A program made the position numbers and the translations under genes. Below, piece after piece: positions 34,001 to 46,784 of a stretch of DNA of 64,000 nucleotides. Source of the DNA: Oscheius tipulae (lineage: Eukaryota > Nematoda > Chromadorea > Rhabditida > Rhabditidae); the NCBI GenBank assembly GCA_037178975.1, contig JASJZH010000003.1:9362001-9426000 (forward strand), read 5' to 3'. Numbering within the stretch: position 1 is the stretch's first letter; every line of letters starts with the position of its first letter. The notes under the pieces are model-generated. The model saw only the letters and a program-made list of their open reading frames with translations. It was not told where the DNA came from and did no database searches.

Positions 34001-37000
34001 CCGCCCCGACTGATTCATCCCACAATTTTCAGCGAGACGTCGAATCTGCACTTTGCCACAGCCGTGAGGAAGGTCATCGAGTCGCTGCAGCAACCTCCCA
34101 ACTCCAATCTCTATACTTTCGGTCTTGTAGCCTTGGAGAACTGTCGCAACAAACTCTGCACCTATCCGAAGGTAGCAGTTAGGATCCTGTCCACGTTTGC
34201 TCTAGCTTTTCCGTTATGGCGCATTCGGATTACGGTTCCAACGTGGTCGGCTTCGATTCCACTGACGATTTTTGCTATCTTGCATCTAACTTGCCTCTTT
34301 TGTAGGCATCAGAACGTCGCTGAGACTTTTTTCGACATGGTGTAGTCGGCTAGAGGTCCGATTACGGATCCAGCATGGTCGGGATCAATCCCTTCGAATG
34401 GAAAACCTTTTTACACAGTTCAAAAAGTCTTTGGAAACATCTTCGGGTGTATTATGACCTGCTAAACTTTTTCAAAATCTTGTTGTTTTTGCACTTATTG
34501 ATCTTGACTGGTGTGTTTAAATCATTTGGAGCTGGGAATTAGAAAAACCTACGTTTTGACCTAAAACACGAAACATTAAACCTCCTAAAGATATTCTAGA
34601 GCTTCAAAATGGCGTCAGCAATTGTTTGCATGTTTGGGGGAACCTGGAACTTTCTACTTTATAATCGAGACTCTATCCGACTGTGTCATGTGCCAAAAGT
34701 CTTGATATTTGGAATTAGATAGATCTACAAAGCTCCCCCAATAGCGCATTGCACCGGCAAATCGATAATGAACTGGCATCATCATGTTTACAGGTCTGCT
34801 CCATGATTCATCAGCTGGAGAACTTTCCCCGATTCCCTCGCGGCATCCAGGAGCACATCCAGGCCGGAATGAGTGGTGACATCTCCCGCCTCTCAATCAA
34901 CGCGATTCCGGATACCGGCTCCGGCAGAAGTACGCCTCCCGTCTGGTCAGCACAGGCCGCCCGAACGACGACGGACAGCCGAAACTCTGCCACGGGTAGT
35001 AGCGGCGCGGTTCCGCAGAATAGAACGGTACTTTTTTGTGGACATTTTCCAAAAAAAAAAACAATCGTCCTTGGGGCTAAGATTCAAGTATAACTGGCTC
35101 CTTTCAACCTTCCGCGGTTTCCGGTCTTCAAACGTAGTTACAGCTCTTCAAAGTTTTAGTGAAGTCTTTGGTGCGTTGGTAACGCCACTCTAGTACCAGA
35201 CGACCCGATTCCATCCCCGTGGATGGGAAACTTTTTAAATTGGCTATTTTGAGAAGTAAGATACATGGAAAAGATTGCTATAGTGTAAAGTTGACAGATT
35301 GTTGGTCCCAAAGGGGCATATAGTATACTTGTACACTCCAGTCAAAGGTGCATGTGCATCATTTTCTTTTAAAAATCTATCTTATACACCCATGACGTCA
35401 TTTTTGTCCAAGGTAGATATGGCTCAGATAAATCTCTAGCAAAAATGACGCCAGGGGTGTGTCAGGTAGATTTTGAGACAAACGCTCTGACTCGATTTAG
35501 AGCCGAGCTGTTTCCTCGAATTTCAGCTAGCACACCCTCAGGCGTCATTTTTGCTGGAGGTTTCTTGGATGCATGCATATCTTGGGCAAAAAAGACGCCA
35601 TAGTTGTATGGGTTAACTTTCGAGAAAAACCCTGCCCCAGGTTTGTGCCATCGAGTCGGGTCCCCAAGCATAGTAAATCCCAAAAAACAGCGTATTTTTA
35701 GGGTAATAACGTCTTGTCATACACGAACGTGGACACGCTGGTGAAGGCGACGGAGAGCGAGGGAGCCGAGGTGGCGCAACCTGCCGAGGCCATCGTGGAC
35801 AAGATGTCGTTCCTCTTCAACAATCTGTCCCAGACAAACATGGGCGCCAAGAAGGAGGAAGTACTCGGCCTGATCGCCGATCACGGCGAGCCCTTCATCC
35901 GCTGGCTCGCCCAATACATCGTGATGAAGCGCGTCTCGATCGAGCAGAACTTCCAGCCGCTCTATAACACCTTCGTCCAGGTCCTCGACCACCCACTGCT
36001 CGATCTCCACATCAAGAAGGAGACCTTCAGGAATATTCGGGTATTTTTCTTGGATTTTTCTAATATTTATCAAAAAATTTAAGATTCTGCTCCGCTCAGA
36101 CAAGCGCCAAGCTGCCTCGAATTACAGTGATCGCCAGCTGCTGAAGAATCTCGGAATGTGGCTCGGAGCCATCACGATTGCCAGAAGCAAGCCAATTCTT
36201 CTCAATGTTCGTTTTTGACCGTTTTTGAGGAGGAAAAGCGCGTCTCGATCGAGAAAGGGCGGCAAAAAGTTGGTGCGCAACCTTTGGCGTGTTTCTGGAA
36301 ATTTCCGCTGTCACAAACTGCCGATTCAGTCAGGATTAAACTTGATCGATCCCGTGCGTTGCGAGACCATGTGCAGCTTGGGGTTTCATGTTGGATTTAT
36401 TTGGAAAAGTGAAATGAAAACCGGCGAGAAAGAATGTTTGGACAAGTTATCAAATTTGCTGCCATTAAACAGCTCAAATACTATTAATCCCACCAATTTC
36501 AGGAACTCGATCTCAAATCCCTTCTCCTCGAGGCCTACTACAAGGGACAGCAGGAGCTCCTCTTTGTCGTCCCATTCATCGCCAAGATTCTGCTTTCCTG
36601 TAGCAAGACACCCATCTTCAGCGCCTCGTGTGCCTGGATCAAATCGATTCTAAAAGTGCTGGCGGAGTTGCACAATGAGCCGGATCTGAAGATTAATCTC
36701 AAGTTCGAGATTGAGGTTCTGTGCAAGGAGCTCAGCGTGGATCTGCAGTCGCTACCAATTGAGGGAATCCTTAAGGATACGGACAAGCTCGTACGGGTGC
36801 AGCAGCAGCTCTCCGAGATCAAGATGCTCGCCCCGCCGAATCAGTTCCCGAGCAGCAGTCCGATACCGCGACCGGGAGGAGAGACACTGCCGGCTCCTGG
36901 CAGTGACACGAAACCGTCGACGCCGCAGCCCGACGCGGAGAATGCCGGACCGGAGCCCGTGCAGCAGAGCCAATTTGCCTATCAGGACATCAATGTGATC

Positions 37001-40000
37001 AGCTATGAGGGTCTGGCGGAGCACCTGAAGATCAAGCAGAATCTGCCGCTCTTCCAGGTAATTTGGTGATCTTTTTGGATTGAATATTGCTCGAAATAAC
37101 TACGCTGCCCCCCAACTTAGCCTCAGAGTTGAAAAAGAGGACAAACGGATGTAAAAATACTGAAAAACTGCCGTGAGGAATGAACCCGGGTTGTTTTGGC
37201 ATAAAACAAAGACTTTTACCATTACACCACGTGCATAGAAACTAAAAACTGAAAAACTCGTTTAATAACCAAAGCAAGTACGTTGCCATTTGACCGTGTG
37301 CCCAAAAAGTAAATCTTTTGTGAGGAATTGAACTCGGGTCATTCTGGCATAAAACAAATACTTTAACCATTACATCACGTGCTCAAACACAAAAAAACTT
37401 GTGAGGAAAGAAAAAAAAACATCAGATCGGAGAATGATCTTAGGAGAGCATCCGAGAGGATTGGGAGAGCCCTCACAACGTGGATGCGAGCGGCTAGGGA
37501 CCCAATAAAAGAACCCTTCGATACCGTTAAATAAAATGTTCAAATGCTCGAATGTTGTGGGGAATCAAATCCTCCTGGTTTTTAAACCAAAAAAACGCGT
37601 TGCCATTTGATCACGAACTCAAAAAGCAAAGATATTTTGTGAGGAGTCGAACCCGGGTTGTTCAGGTGTTAAATAAGATCTTAACCATTCAGCTACATGT
37701 GAATTAGCGATTAAACGTATTTTTCGGCTCCAAAATCATTATTTCTGGTTTACAGAATGTAAAAAATAGGAACAAACCCGTTTCGTTCTGGCAACAACCA
37801 AAGAGCCTTACCATGCAATAGCGATAAAAATTGTATTTCGGCAGTCAAAACCACCATTTTTTAGCTCCACCCGCACCTGAAGCAGGTCATCCGTCCCTCG
37901 CTAACTGTCGCCATCAAGGAACTCATAGGCCCCGTCTCGGAACGTGCTCAGAAGATCGCCATGACCGTGACGGAAAATCTCATTCGCAAGGATTTCGCCC
38001 TGGATCCTAACGAGAAGAATCTGAAAATCGCCTCGTTCCACATGATGCGTGCTATGACAGCCGGAATGGCTATGATCACTTGCCGCGATCCGCTGGCCGT
38101 CACGATGGCCAATTCGCTCCAGAACGCTTTCAGCAACGCGCTGAGAAATTCTGTCAACACCCCGGAGAGTGTAAGCTGGTTTTTTTGGCCCGAAATAATG
38201 CAAAATCTTCAGGCGAAGATGATCGAAGAAGCCGCGCAAGTGATCACGGCGGATAGTATCGAGTTGGCGACGAATTTCATCGTCAAGACGGCTTGCGAGA
38301 AGGCAGCCTCAGAGATGGAGAAGAGACTCGAGCCCGAGTTTCAGAAGCGCATCCTGGCTCGGCAGGCTGGCAAGCCGTATTGTGACGAGGCCGCTCAAGC
38401 TGTGCGTTTTGTCTATTTTTATTTGGGTCGAGGTTGAATTTGGCGCGCAAAATTCGGAGGCTCTGAAGCTAGAAAACTGACTTTGACGACAAATCCAATA
38501 GTTCCAGGGCCGAACCAGGGCCCCCTCTTTGATGCGTAGTCGGAGAGCTTACCGGCTGAGCCATTGGTCAAAGATTACATTCCTGACCTGGTTTGCGTTA
38601 CCTGAACCGCCTAAAGATGTCTTTAATTGATTGGCATGAAAAGGTAAAAACATTTGGCGTGTAAGGGACGAGTCCTTTTCCGTAGGTAGAGCACTAATCG
38701 ACTGCACCCTACATCATGCAAAGATCACGCGATTGTTTCCTAGCTTCTTGATTTGAGTTAATCAGTCAACTATCGCTTACAATTATGCTCACTTTTTTCA
38801 GATCCAATCGGTGATCCCGGAGACGATTGCCTTCCAGGCAGGCGAGACGCCTAAGGAGCTCATGGATATCTACATGCAGTTCAGCTCGCGAATCTGCGGC
38901 TTCAAGCCGTCCGTCAGCGAGGATCTGAGTCCCGAAGCCGCCCGTCCGCTCGTTTTGACCGAGGCAACAAACGACCATCTGGCTAACCAGCTCACCATGA
39001 TCATCAAGGAGGTCGATAACACGATGACGGCCCAGCCCAATATCGGAAACAAGGTAGGAGGCGGGCCATTTTCTCTTACGAAATTTAGGCGTTCCAGGCC
39101 TATCAGGCCGTCGGAATCATTCGTGATTTGCTCAGCCAGCTCGCTATGAACCCGAGGGACAGTGCGGCTCTCGGAAATGTCATCGGAAAGAGCGTCGAGC
39201 ACTTTCTGCACGCCTTCCACGTTGATCCGACCACGAAAAGTGAGCTCATTTTCGTTCGCTGCGGCTTCAGATAGTCACAGTTCACACTCCAAGACACTTT
39301 TGAGCCGCTGACTCTACAGTTTCATTATAAACGTGTTCATTTTTTCACAAAACAAGGCCTGCTATACCCCTAGAGCTTAGGCTTAGGTAAGATTCTACTA
39401 AAAGCGGCCCCTTCTAGCCTAGAAAACTTTTCTCCTGTATTTCTCTTCTCAAAAAAGCGCGTTCAAAAAGTTACCCACCCACGGGGGATCGAACCCGACT
39501 CCTTTCGTTCTCGAGTGGCGCCTCGTACAAATACACCAACTTGTTCACTAGATCTTCAAAGTGCTGTAGCTATTTTCGGAGACCGGGGATGACTAAGTAT
39601 TATTGCATATTCTTACTCTACTCAAACGTTCTACAAAAGGGTACTCTCCAAATAGTTAGACAACCGCTGGTATCGAACCCGGATCACCCGCTTCATAATT
39701 CCTTAATGTATAAAATAGGCCGCAGACAGACAGACTACGTACAATAGACATTTTGCATAATCGTTCCTTTTCAGACCCCCTGGACGTGGAATGGCCGCGC
39801 CGCCTTCGTGATCTGTTCATCGGCGTGACAAGACTCTGTCTCACCCTCACAGCCATCACGGAGATTGCCAGGAAGATCACGAGCACGATCATCAATCTGA
39901 ACATCGACTACAAGTGGAATGTCGAGGCGATTGAGGTCCTGTACAAGCACAATCTAATCCAGACGGCCGTCTTTGACCAGTACATTGCGGACCAGATGCA

Positions 40001-42614
40001 GACCGGACCCTCGATGGATCAGGCTGCCTTCTTCGCGCAGCGTCTCTACCGCGTGCTGACGACGCCGGAGACCCGAGCTCAGTTCCAGGCCGTCTTCCCG
40101 AATGCGTATCAGCAGCTTGTCAAGATTACGCAGATGGTCCCGGGACGTGTTCCGGTGCCCGGCGGCGAACCACAGGGACTCAATTCTCCGCTCTTGGAGA
40201 ACAGTGAGCCGGCTAACGAGCACGAGCTCTCCCAGAAAGTGGTAAGGATCCATTTTATCCATTTTTTCTTCTCCTGATTCACAGGGTTCCTCCCACACAT
40301 GGCAGAGATCAGTTGACGTCTGACTAACATGTTTTTGACCATGTTTTCCTGTCTTTCCTGGCTATTTCGTTCTTGTCAGTCAACTTTTCTCTCTAATCTG
40401 GTCTTTTGGACATTTCCATCTGTCAATTTTGCTCTGAATACCCTTCCGACCGAAAAACTGCTTCAACAGTTCCAATAAAAAGAGGTCTAAATTTAAGAAT
40501 TTACAGGTCGAGACGGTTCTGCGCGAATGGATCACGATCTGCTACACCCCAGCCGCCCAGCGCAGTCCCCAGGATGCCCTATCGAGCATGATTCATGTGG
40601 TTTGTCTCCGGAACCACTTATAAAACCCGCAATTTAGATGCATGATAACGGTTGTCTCTCGACGGACGAGAAGGTCTCGTCCTTCTTCAAGACTTGCACT
40701 GAGATGTGTGTGGATGTGACAATTAAGATGCAGCGCAACGATCCCGGCACCTCGGCGCATCACTCGGCCATCATTCGACAGCGCTGCTACTACACGCTGG
40801 ACGCCTACGTGAAGCTCATCGCCCTGATGATCAAGTACTCGGACGGGAATCAGACGCAGACGAAGATCACACTGTTGAAGAAGATTCTTAGCCTAATTGG
40901 CAACGTCCTGGCGATGGATCATGAGACGCGCGGGAAGGATTTTAACGCCATGCCTTACCATCGAATCCTGATCACGCTGTTCAACGAGCTCACAACACCG
41001 GACGGAACCGCTCTGGACCAGCTCCAGTGGAGTGTGATGGAGGCTTTCGGACAGACATTGTTCCTGTTGCAGCCGCGCCGCGTTCCCGGCTTCACCTATG
41101 CCTGGCTCGACATTGTCGGACACCGAAATGTGATTGGAAAGTTACTGAGTGGACCGCGGGACAATCCGGATAGTATCAAGATGCAGGCCATGTACACGCA
41201 GCTCATCATCTGTCATCTGAAGTTCATGTCGCCCTTCCTGAGGAACATTCAGATGACGAAGCATGTGCAGGCTCTCTACAAGGGAACCTTGAGGTAATTT
41301 CTAAAATATTACAAGTTAGCAATGGCGCACAGCACCTCCGGGAAGTCGTGCGGCCCAGACTCAGGGTGGCGATAGGCAACCTTGTTTACTGTAAGCTGAG
41401 CTGCAAAGGCCTTTTTAAAGAGTCAAAATGAAATTTCTCCCTCCCCTTAAATCCCAACTTTCAGGGTCCTTCTCGTCATTCTACACGACTTCCCGGAGCT
41501 TCTGTGCGAATTCCATTACGTGATCTGTGACACGATTCCGGCCAATTGCGTCCAACTGCGCAATATCGTCTTGTCGGCCTATCCGCGCGAAATGCGCCTG
41601 CCGGATCCCTTCGCGCTCAACTTCAAGCAGGTGGACACGATTCCCGATATGGCCCAGGAGCCCAAGTCGAATCTGAACATGTCGACGATTATTCCGGAGT
41701 CGACGCGGCAAGCCCTCGACGACTATCTAACCAATAGGACCAATGTTGACTTCCTGACGACGCTGCCGAATCTGCTCCAGGTCTCGCAGACCATGGGCCA
41801 GAAGTACAACACCACAGTACTTAATGCCGTGGTTCTCTACGTCGGCATCAAGGCCATCGAGAGTCTGCATCAGAAGCGACTGACCATCAACATTCAGACG
41901 ATCGCCCACACGAGCTATATGGATGTGTTCCAGAATCTAGCTGTTCAGCTCTGCACGGAAGGTACGCTTTAGCTGGTTTTTCTATTCGAAAAATGTTTCA
42001 TATTTAGGTCGCTACCTGCTATTCAATGCCATTGCCAATCAACTGCGCTATCCGAACGCCCACACGCACTACTTCAGCTGCGTCTTCCTGTTCCTCTTCC
42101 TCAATTCAGACTATGATGCTATTCAGGTACTGTCCATGCCTTCCTGTCAGTTTGTCTCATCACCCTGTCCGTCCAACCAGCCCACTTATAGCAGTTACCT
42201 TTGACCATGTCAGCCTGTCTCTATCACTTCTTTCTGTAAAGCCCTTCCAGTTACTGTCACGTTCCTTTGTTCAAGTTGTCCTAGCAAAAAAAAAAACCTG
42301 TCCAGCTCTCCTCTAGCAGTTTGTCACCTAAAAAAGCCCATTTTCAGGAGCAAATTACTAGGATTCTTTTCGAGCGACTCGTGGCCCTCCGTCCCCATCC
42401 ATGGGGCCTGCTGATCACCTTCATTGAACTCATCAAAAACCCGGTTTACAATTTCTGGAAGTTTGAATTCACACGTTGTGCTCCCGAAATAGAGAGGTTA
42501 GCCTACTTTTTTCTATTTATCAACAATAACATTTGTAGACTTTTCCAAAATGTCGCCAACACCTGTGTGCCATCGTCCAGTCGCAACCCCAACGAGTCAG
42601 CTAGCCGAGCCTAA
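28036..42614 (+). CDS. let-711: CCR4-NOT complex scaffold NOT1/CNOT1
   Basis: 38 exons, 7698 nt, 2565 residues. Starts: 28036, 28397, 28573, 28764, 28927, 29100, 29274, 29477, 29771, 29897, 30014, 30205, 30380, 30589, 30761, 30938, 31266, 32659, 32860, 32989, 33634, 33774, 34033, 34794, 35702, 36084, 36503, 37865, 38213, 38802, 39089, 39775, 40507, 40638, 41465, 42008, 42348, 42539. NOT1 is the cytoplasmic scaffold of the deadenylase complex. Seen, matched to human CNOT1 from memory: N-terminal HEAT region ([33 protein letters not shown]), MIF4G domain near residues 1035-1270 ([34 protein letters not shown]), CAF40-binding DUF3819 after 1580 ([25 protein letters not shown]) and the NOT1 C-terminal module from about 2070 ([47 protein letters not shown]). 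Exon 31266-31904 adds a Lys/Glu then Pro/Val linker unlike the human protein. The extreme N-terminus is weakly conserved. Introns carry many tRNA-like elements. Confidence 0.96.
31120..31225 (+). repeat. Relic of the dispersed mobile element in a NOT1 intron
   Basis: CTGCCCTCGAAAGTAATTTT ... CTCCAAAATGAG aligns with the 3' part of the copy near 50760-50812 (CTGCCCTGGAAAGTTATCCT ... CTTCAAAATGAG). It lies between exons ending 31084 and starting 31266. Confidence 0.5.
33244..33372. repeat. Long imperfect hairpin in NOT1 intron (MITE-like)
   Basis: Left arm 33244-33293 (from TAAACCTGGCCG to CTAGTTTGTGGCG) and right arm 33331-33372 (CGCCACGAACTAGACTGG to CCAGGTTTGTG) are inverted copies; the inner 18 bp match with two changes. 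A third AAACCTGGCCGACGCG follows at about 33400. Confidence 0.7.
34212..34266 (+). repeat. tRNA-like element in NOT1 intron
   Basis: A box TGGCGCATTCGG and B box GGCTTCGATTCC. It shares GATTACGGTTCCAACGTGGTCGG with the next element, so it is a repeat family. Confidence 0.45.
34334..34396 (+). repeat. tRNA-like element, sister of the preceding one
   Basis: A box TGGTGTAGTCGGCTAGAGG and a T arm with GGG/CCC pairing around ATCAATC. It aligns with the copy at 34212-34266 through GATTACGGATCCAGCATGGTCGG. Confidence 0.45.
35166..35221 (+). repeat. tRNA-like element in NOT1 intron
   Basis: TTTGGTGCGTTGGTAACGCC (A-box half) and GACCCGATTCCATCCCCG (degenerate B box). Confidence 0.35.
37171..37235 (-). 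repeat. tRNA-like element 1 of three in one NOT1 intron
   Basis: On the minus strand GCACGTGGTGTAATGGTAAAAG (A box), an arm of TTGTTTT/AAAACAA and CCCGGGTTCATTCCTCACG (B box). The centre resembles a decayed Gly(GCC) anticodon loop. Confidence 0.5.
37319..37384 (-). repeat. tRNA-like element 2 of three in one NOT1 intron
   Basis: Minus strand GCACGTGATGTAATGGTTAAAG ... CCCGAGTTCAATTCCTCAC; nearly the same sequence as the copy at 37171-37235. Confidence 0.5.
37639..37700 (-). repeat. tRNA-like element 3 of three in one NOT1 intron
   Basis: Minus strand CACATGTAGCTGAATGGTTAAG ... CCCGGGTTCGACTCCTCAC. It shares the CTCCTCAC 3' end with the other two. Confidence 0.5.
38503..38569 (-). repeat. 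tRNA-like element, CCGACTAC subfamily
   Basis: Minus strand CCAATGGCTCAGCCGGTAAGC, then CTCCGACTACGCATC and CCTGGTTCGGCCCTGG. Same head and middle as the elements at 61715 and 62329. Confidence 0.5.
39475..39548 (-). repeat. tRNA-like element with good T arm
   Basis: Minus strand AAGTTGGTGTATTTGTACGAGGCG and CGGGTTCGATCCCCCG, a canonical B box with closed stem. The acceptor stem is not convincing. Confidence 0.5.
39656..39723 (-). repeat. tRNA-like element
   Basis: Minus strand ends GAAGCGGGTGATCCGGGTTC followed by GATACCAGCGG, a strong B box. The A-box half (CTATTTTATACATTAAGG) is degenerate. Confidence 0.45.
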
Positions 42615-43000
42615 TCGTCTTATCCGCTACCCTCCCCTTGAAACTTCCAAAGGCTTGAAAGTCTCGGATGTTTTTGTGTGTGTAAATTCCTCTCTATGCA
42701 TTGTTTTTGTGCGCGCGGATACGAGGTTCTATTTTATAATTTTACTGTATCTCAATTGTGATGTGATAAATTTTGTTGCTTATATCCTGTTGTCTTTTTC
42801 TAAGTTACAGTAATCCCGGGGTGACAGTAGATAAAGACTAAATAGATTCGGGGCCGCAGCTTGCATCGATGGCTCAGCCGATTATAGTCCATCTATAACG
42901 GTCAGCGGTTTTTTTAAGGGACTAGCTTCCGTCACAAATTTTCGAAATTCGGCGCGAGTTGCTCTTCTCCAGATTTGTTACCAAGTAGGGTAAATACAGA

Positions 43001-43107
43001 TGAGTGCTACCCGTGGCGGATTCACAAGTAGCGATCATTTGTTACATTTGTATCCGGGGGAGAGCCTGCAATGTCGCTAATTGTAAATCCGCCACGGGTA
43101 GCACTCA
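43001..43107. repeat. Inverted-repeat hairpin element (34-nt arms)
   Basis: Left arm 43001-43034 begins TGAGTGCTACCCGTGGCGGA; the right arm 43074-43107 is its inverse and ends GGGTAGCACTCA. The outer 22 bases pair perfectly and the inner 12 imperfectly; spacer 39 nt. Typical of a solo MITE or foldback element. Confidence 0.8.
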
Positions 43108-43251
43108 ACTGTTAAGGATGGTGTCACGTTTGACCTTCCTGGCTTCCGTGGATCCACAGTGATGTTTAGTATGGTTCATATGTAATTTCAATCTAGAAAG
43201 ATATTTTGGCTAAGAGGAAAGGATCACGAGATTTTTATGGTACCGCAAAAC

Positions 43252-43644
43252 AGTGTTTTCAAAACACCCAGAGAAAAAAGGTCTCCAACCTGACAACGGT
43301 CAGGCCAGAACCCTGTTTCTTCAAAAAGCAGTAATATTCCCACAGACAACTCTCGAAGATACTTCGTTAGACTCGTTCTACAACGATCATGGTCTGAGGG
43401 TACCGCCAACACGATACAATGAGCCCGAAAGCTAATTTGGAATTGTTTTTCAGGACTTATAGTGAACAGACGGATGAGAGATGGTATGGGGGTGACACGG
43501 GCGACTGAGTCCAAGCCAAAAATGAAATAAGTTTTTTCGGGTCGAAGAAGTGGTTTTTCAGCTTTGCGATGTTCTACAAAGTTGTAGATTTTAGTACGGG
43601 CTACAGCTTTGCTGAACATCACAAAGATGAAAAGTCCGTTTTTG
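43252..43644 (+). mobile_element. Mobile-element relic, copy A
   Basis: 393 bp aligning without gaps to 50285-50677 with about 12 differences (97%). It starts at a short palindrome (GTGTTTTCAAAACAC) and ends with the dispersed hairpin motif at 43568-43620. No intact transposase frame is visible, so it is non-autonomous. Confidence 0.75.
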
Positions 43645-43745
43645 GACGAGAAAATGAGGCTGCAAGGTCAGACACTATCTGTTTTGTTTGGCTTGAAATC
43701 AAGCCATTTAGGCTAAAAAGGATCAAAACGTAGGTTTCAGGCAAA

Positions 43746-43802
43746 ATGATGTTCTGCAAACTTGGAGATTTCGATATGGACTACAATTGTATAGAACATC
43801 CC
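43746..43802. repeat. Dispersed hairpin family copy
   Basis: GATGTTCTGCAAACTTGGAG and CTACAATTGTATAGAACATC flank ATTTCGATATGGA. Confidence 0.65.
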
Positions 43803-44278
43803 AAAGTTGGAAAACCGTTTTTTTAACACGAAATGACCGCTAGAAGGGGGCAGAGGGTGTCACGGTTGAATTTTGGTCTTTGGTCCAAGGCAGAAAGTGC
43901 TCAACAAGTGAGCTTCTAGCTGTTCTGAAAAGTTGTTCTATATACTATAAAAAGTGCTCATCTGTATTCTTCACTAGATCTCTCTGGGGAGAAAGATATC
44001 AGTCCTACCGCAGTTCTCGGTCTCCCCAGTCCTAGTCTGTCTCTCTCCTCACTCACTGTCATTGTCCGACTAGTTCCCCTCTCGTCCTTATCTTTTCTAG
44101 CTGCTTTTTAGCGGTCCTTTTCTTTCAGGGCTTTCAGGCTCAGAACCATTTCCTCCACCAGTTTTCCTCTATTTTTTCTTCGTTTACGGCTGTTGATTGG
44201 ATTGGAGAGACAGACTGCCGTGCCATCATAACCTATTGTACACACCTGCGAAGACAAGAAATACCTCGGCAAATACAA

Positions 44279-44284
44279 TTTATT
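44279..44284 (-). terminator. Poly(A) signal of frg-1
   Basis: TTTATT on the plus strand (AATAAA in transcript sense), 21 bases past the frg-1 stop. Confidence 0.65.
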
Positions 44285-44305
44285 CAGTTTATACACTCGA
44301 GAGAT

Positions 44306-45724
44306 TCAGCAATATCGATCGGATTTCATCTTGACCCGACGGTCGAGCAGATGCTCGTGAAGATCCCCGGACGCCTGAGCTCGTTTGACGCCCCTCTTGT
44401 CCGTCATATCGATAGAGATGTGTCGATTTTTCGTGTCGACCTTGGAATGCTGGTACATTTTTCTGAAAATGACCGATTTTTACACAAAAAAAAGGATATA
44501 GAAACGTACACATAGGCGGTCTCACATTCTTTGGCCTTTTTCTTGTCATCATCTGTCCGCCAATCGACGGGGCCGGACTTCTGTGAATCTGTTCGGATCT
44601 GAAACGGGAGCAAATTAGAGGTGTTACGATGTCTATAAGGATGGGATTTGGACGGACAGATAGTCAGCTAAGAAGGGGACACGCTGGAGAGATGTAAAGG
44701 TAGGACAGCTTGGCAGAGCCCCAATAGCCAGAGCGAGAGCATTGGAAGGGAACAGGCTGAGAGATACAGGAGGAGAAAAAGAGATGTATGAGAACAATGA
44801 ATGTGGGGTGTTAGCAGGCAAACCGTGGGCGAAATGAGACACGGTGAAAGCTGGACAGACAACTAGAATTGACAAAGACATGGTTAATGTTAGACAAGAT
44901 GGCAGGGCTAGTGTTAGAACTGGAACCATGAAACTAGGCTGACAGGGCGAAAATCACATTTGGATAGGTCAACAGGCTAAAAAAAAAAAGAACCTACAAT
45001 AATCATTTCGTCCTCGGAAGCGGCCTTGCTCGACACGAAGATATGGCCCTCGCGATCCGGCATCATGGAGAGGAAGAGTGGATTGCAGACTGCCTGTATG
45101 GCTGATTTTCCCTTGAAAAATGTGGCTAGTTTTAAGGAAAAACCAAGCTTACGTCTTGAAATACGGGCTGGAAGCGTTCTCTGGAGCCGATGGCCTCGGC
45201 TGTGGCAATGAGCTGGCCGTCCGAGTCCACCCCGACGTACTTTCCGTATCCTGTTTTTAGACTAAAGGTGAATTTTGCAAGAAAATCGGGAAAACCCGAC
45301 CTGATTCTCGACTCATCTGGTGTTTTGACGACAGCGAAGACCTCCTCCGGATTTGGGGGCTCTCCTTCCGGATGTGGGCCCCCGATTGTGAATTTTCCGT
45401 TGTCGAGAGCGGCCAAATAGCTCCTGTTTCCATTACCGCATTCAAAGGAGACATTGATGCCTCCCTTGAGATCGACTTCTTCAACGACGTGCCACCAGCC
45501 GCCTAAAATCTTTTTAGATCAATAACTTCATAGGATTCCTACCGTGATCGTCGGCATCCTTGTCCTGGACGGTCTCGTTCTTCTTAGTGGACTTTTTCTT
45601 GCCTTTATCTGCCTTGAAACTTAGAAGCAATGGTTAAGATTGAAAAAGGCCAGCCTTACAGTGCTTGCTTGGTTCCCTTTAGCTTGAGACCTCCTCCTTT
45701 GACTCCTTTGTACTCGCCGGACAT
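44306..45724 (-). CDS. frg-1: FRG1 homologue (fascin-like beta-trefoil RNA/actin-associated protein)
   Basis: Seven exons: 45724-45660, 45619-45543, 45502-45301, 45261-45153, 45111-44998, 44598-44510, 44462-44306; 813 nt, 270 residues (human FRG1 258). FRG1 is a nuclear/nucleolar and sarcomeric protein linked to pre-mRNA splicing and actin bundling. Seen: Lys-rich N-terminus, GGWWHVVEEVDLKGGI, LAALDNGKFTIGGPH, RIRSLKTGYGKYVGVDSDGQ and the conserved C-terminus HLLDRRVKMKSDRYC. The last donor is placed at TATGT/gtacgt so that the C-terminal frame matches the family. The start follows tatccag/aaaac, a trans-splice acceptor. It is divergent from ubq-2. Confidence 0.95.
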
Positions 45725-46721
<997 letters not shown>

Positions 46722-46745
46722 GCTGTATTTTGTTGGGAGACATCC

Positions 46746-46751
46746 AATAAA
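46746..46751 (+). terminator. Poly(A) signal of ubq-2
   Basis: AATAAA 24 bases after the stop codon. Confidence 0.8.
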
Positions 46752-46784
46752 TGTTGATCGTATAAATTATGCCTGTTTTCATTA

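Larger units (their letters stand above)
42615..44305. other. Repeat-rich convergent gap NOT1 / frg-1
   Basis: No gene. It holds an inverted-repeat hairpin (43001-43107), a full copy of a mobile-element relic (43252-43644) and a further hairpin-family copy (43746-43802). The last part carries the frg-1 3' end. Confidence 0.6.

Noticed and set aside
33244-43107. CRISPR array
   Set aside because: The hairpins are isolated inverted repeats in a eukaryotic genome, without regularly spaced direct repeats and unique spacers.
43253-43435. 60-codon frame shared with 50244-50468
   Set aside because: It recurs only because the two mobile-element copies are 97% identical; no protein family is visible.
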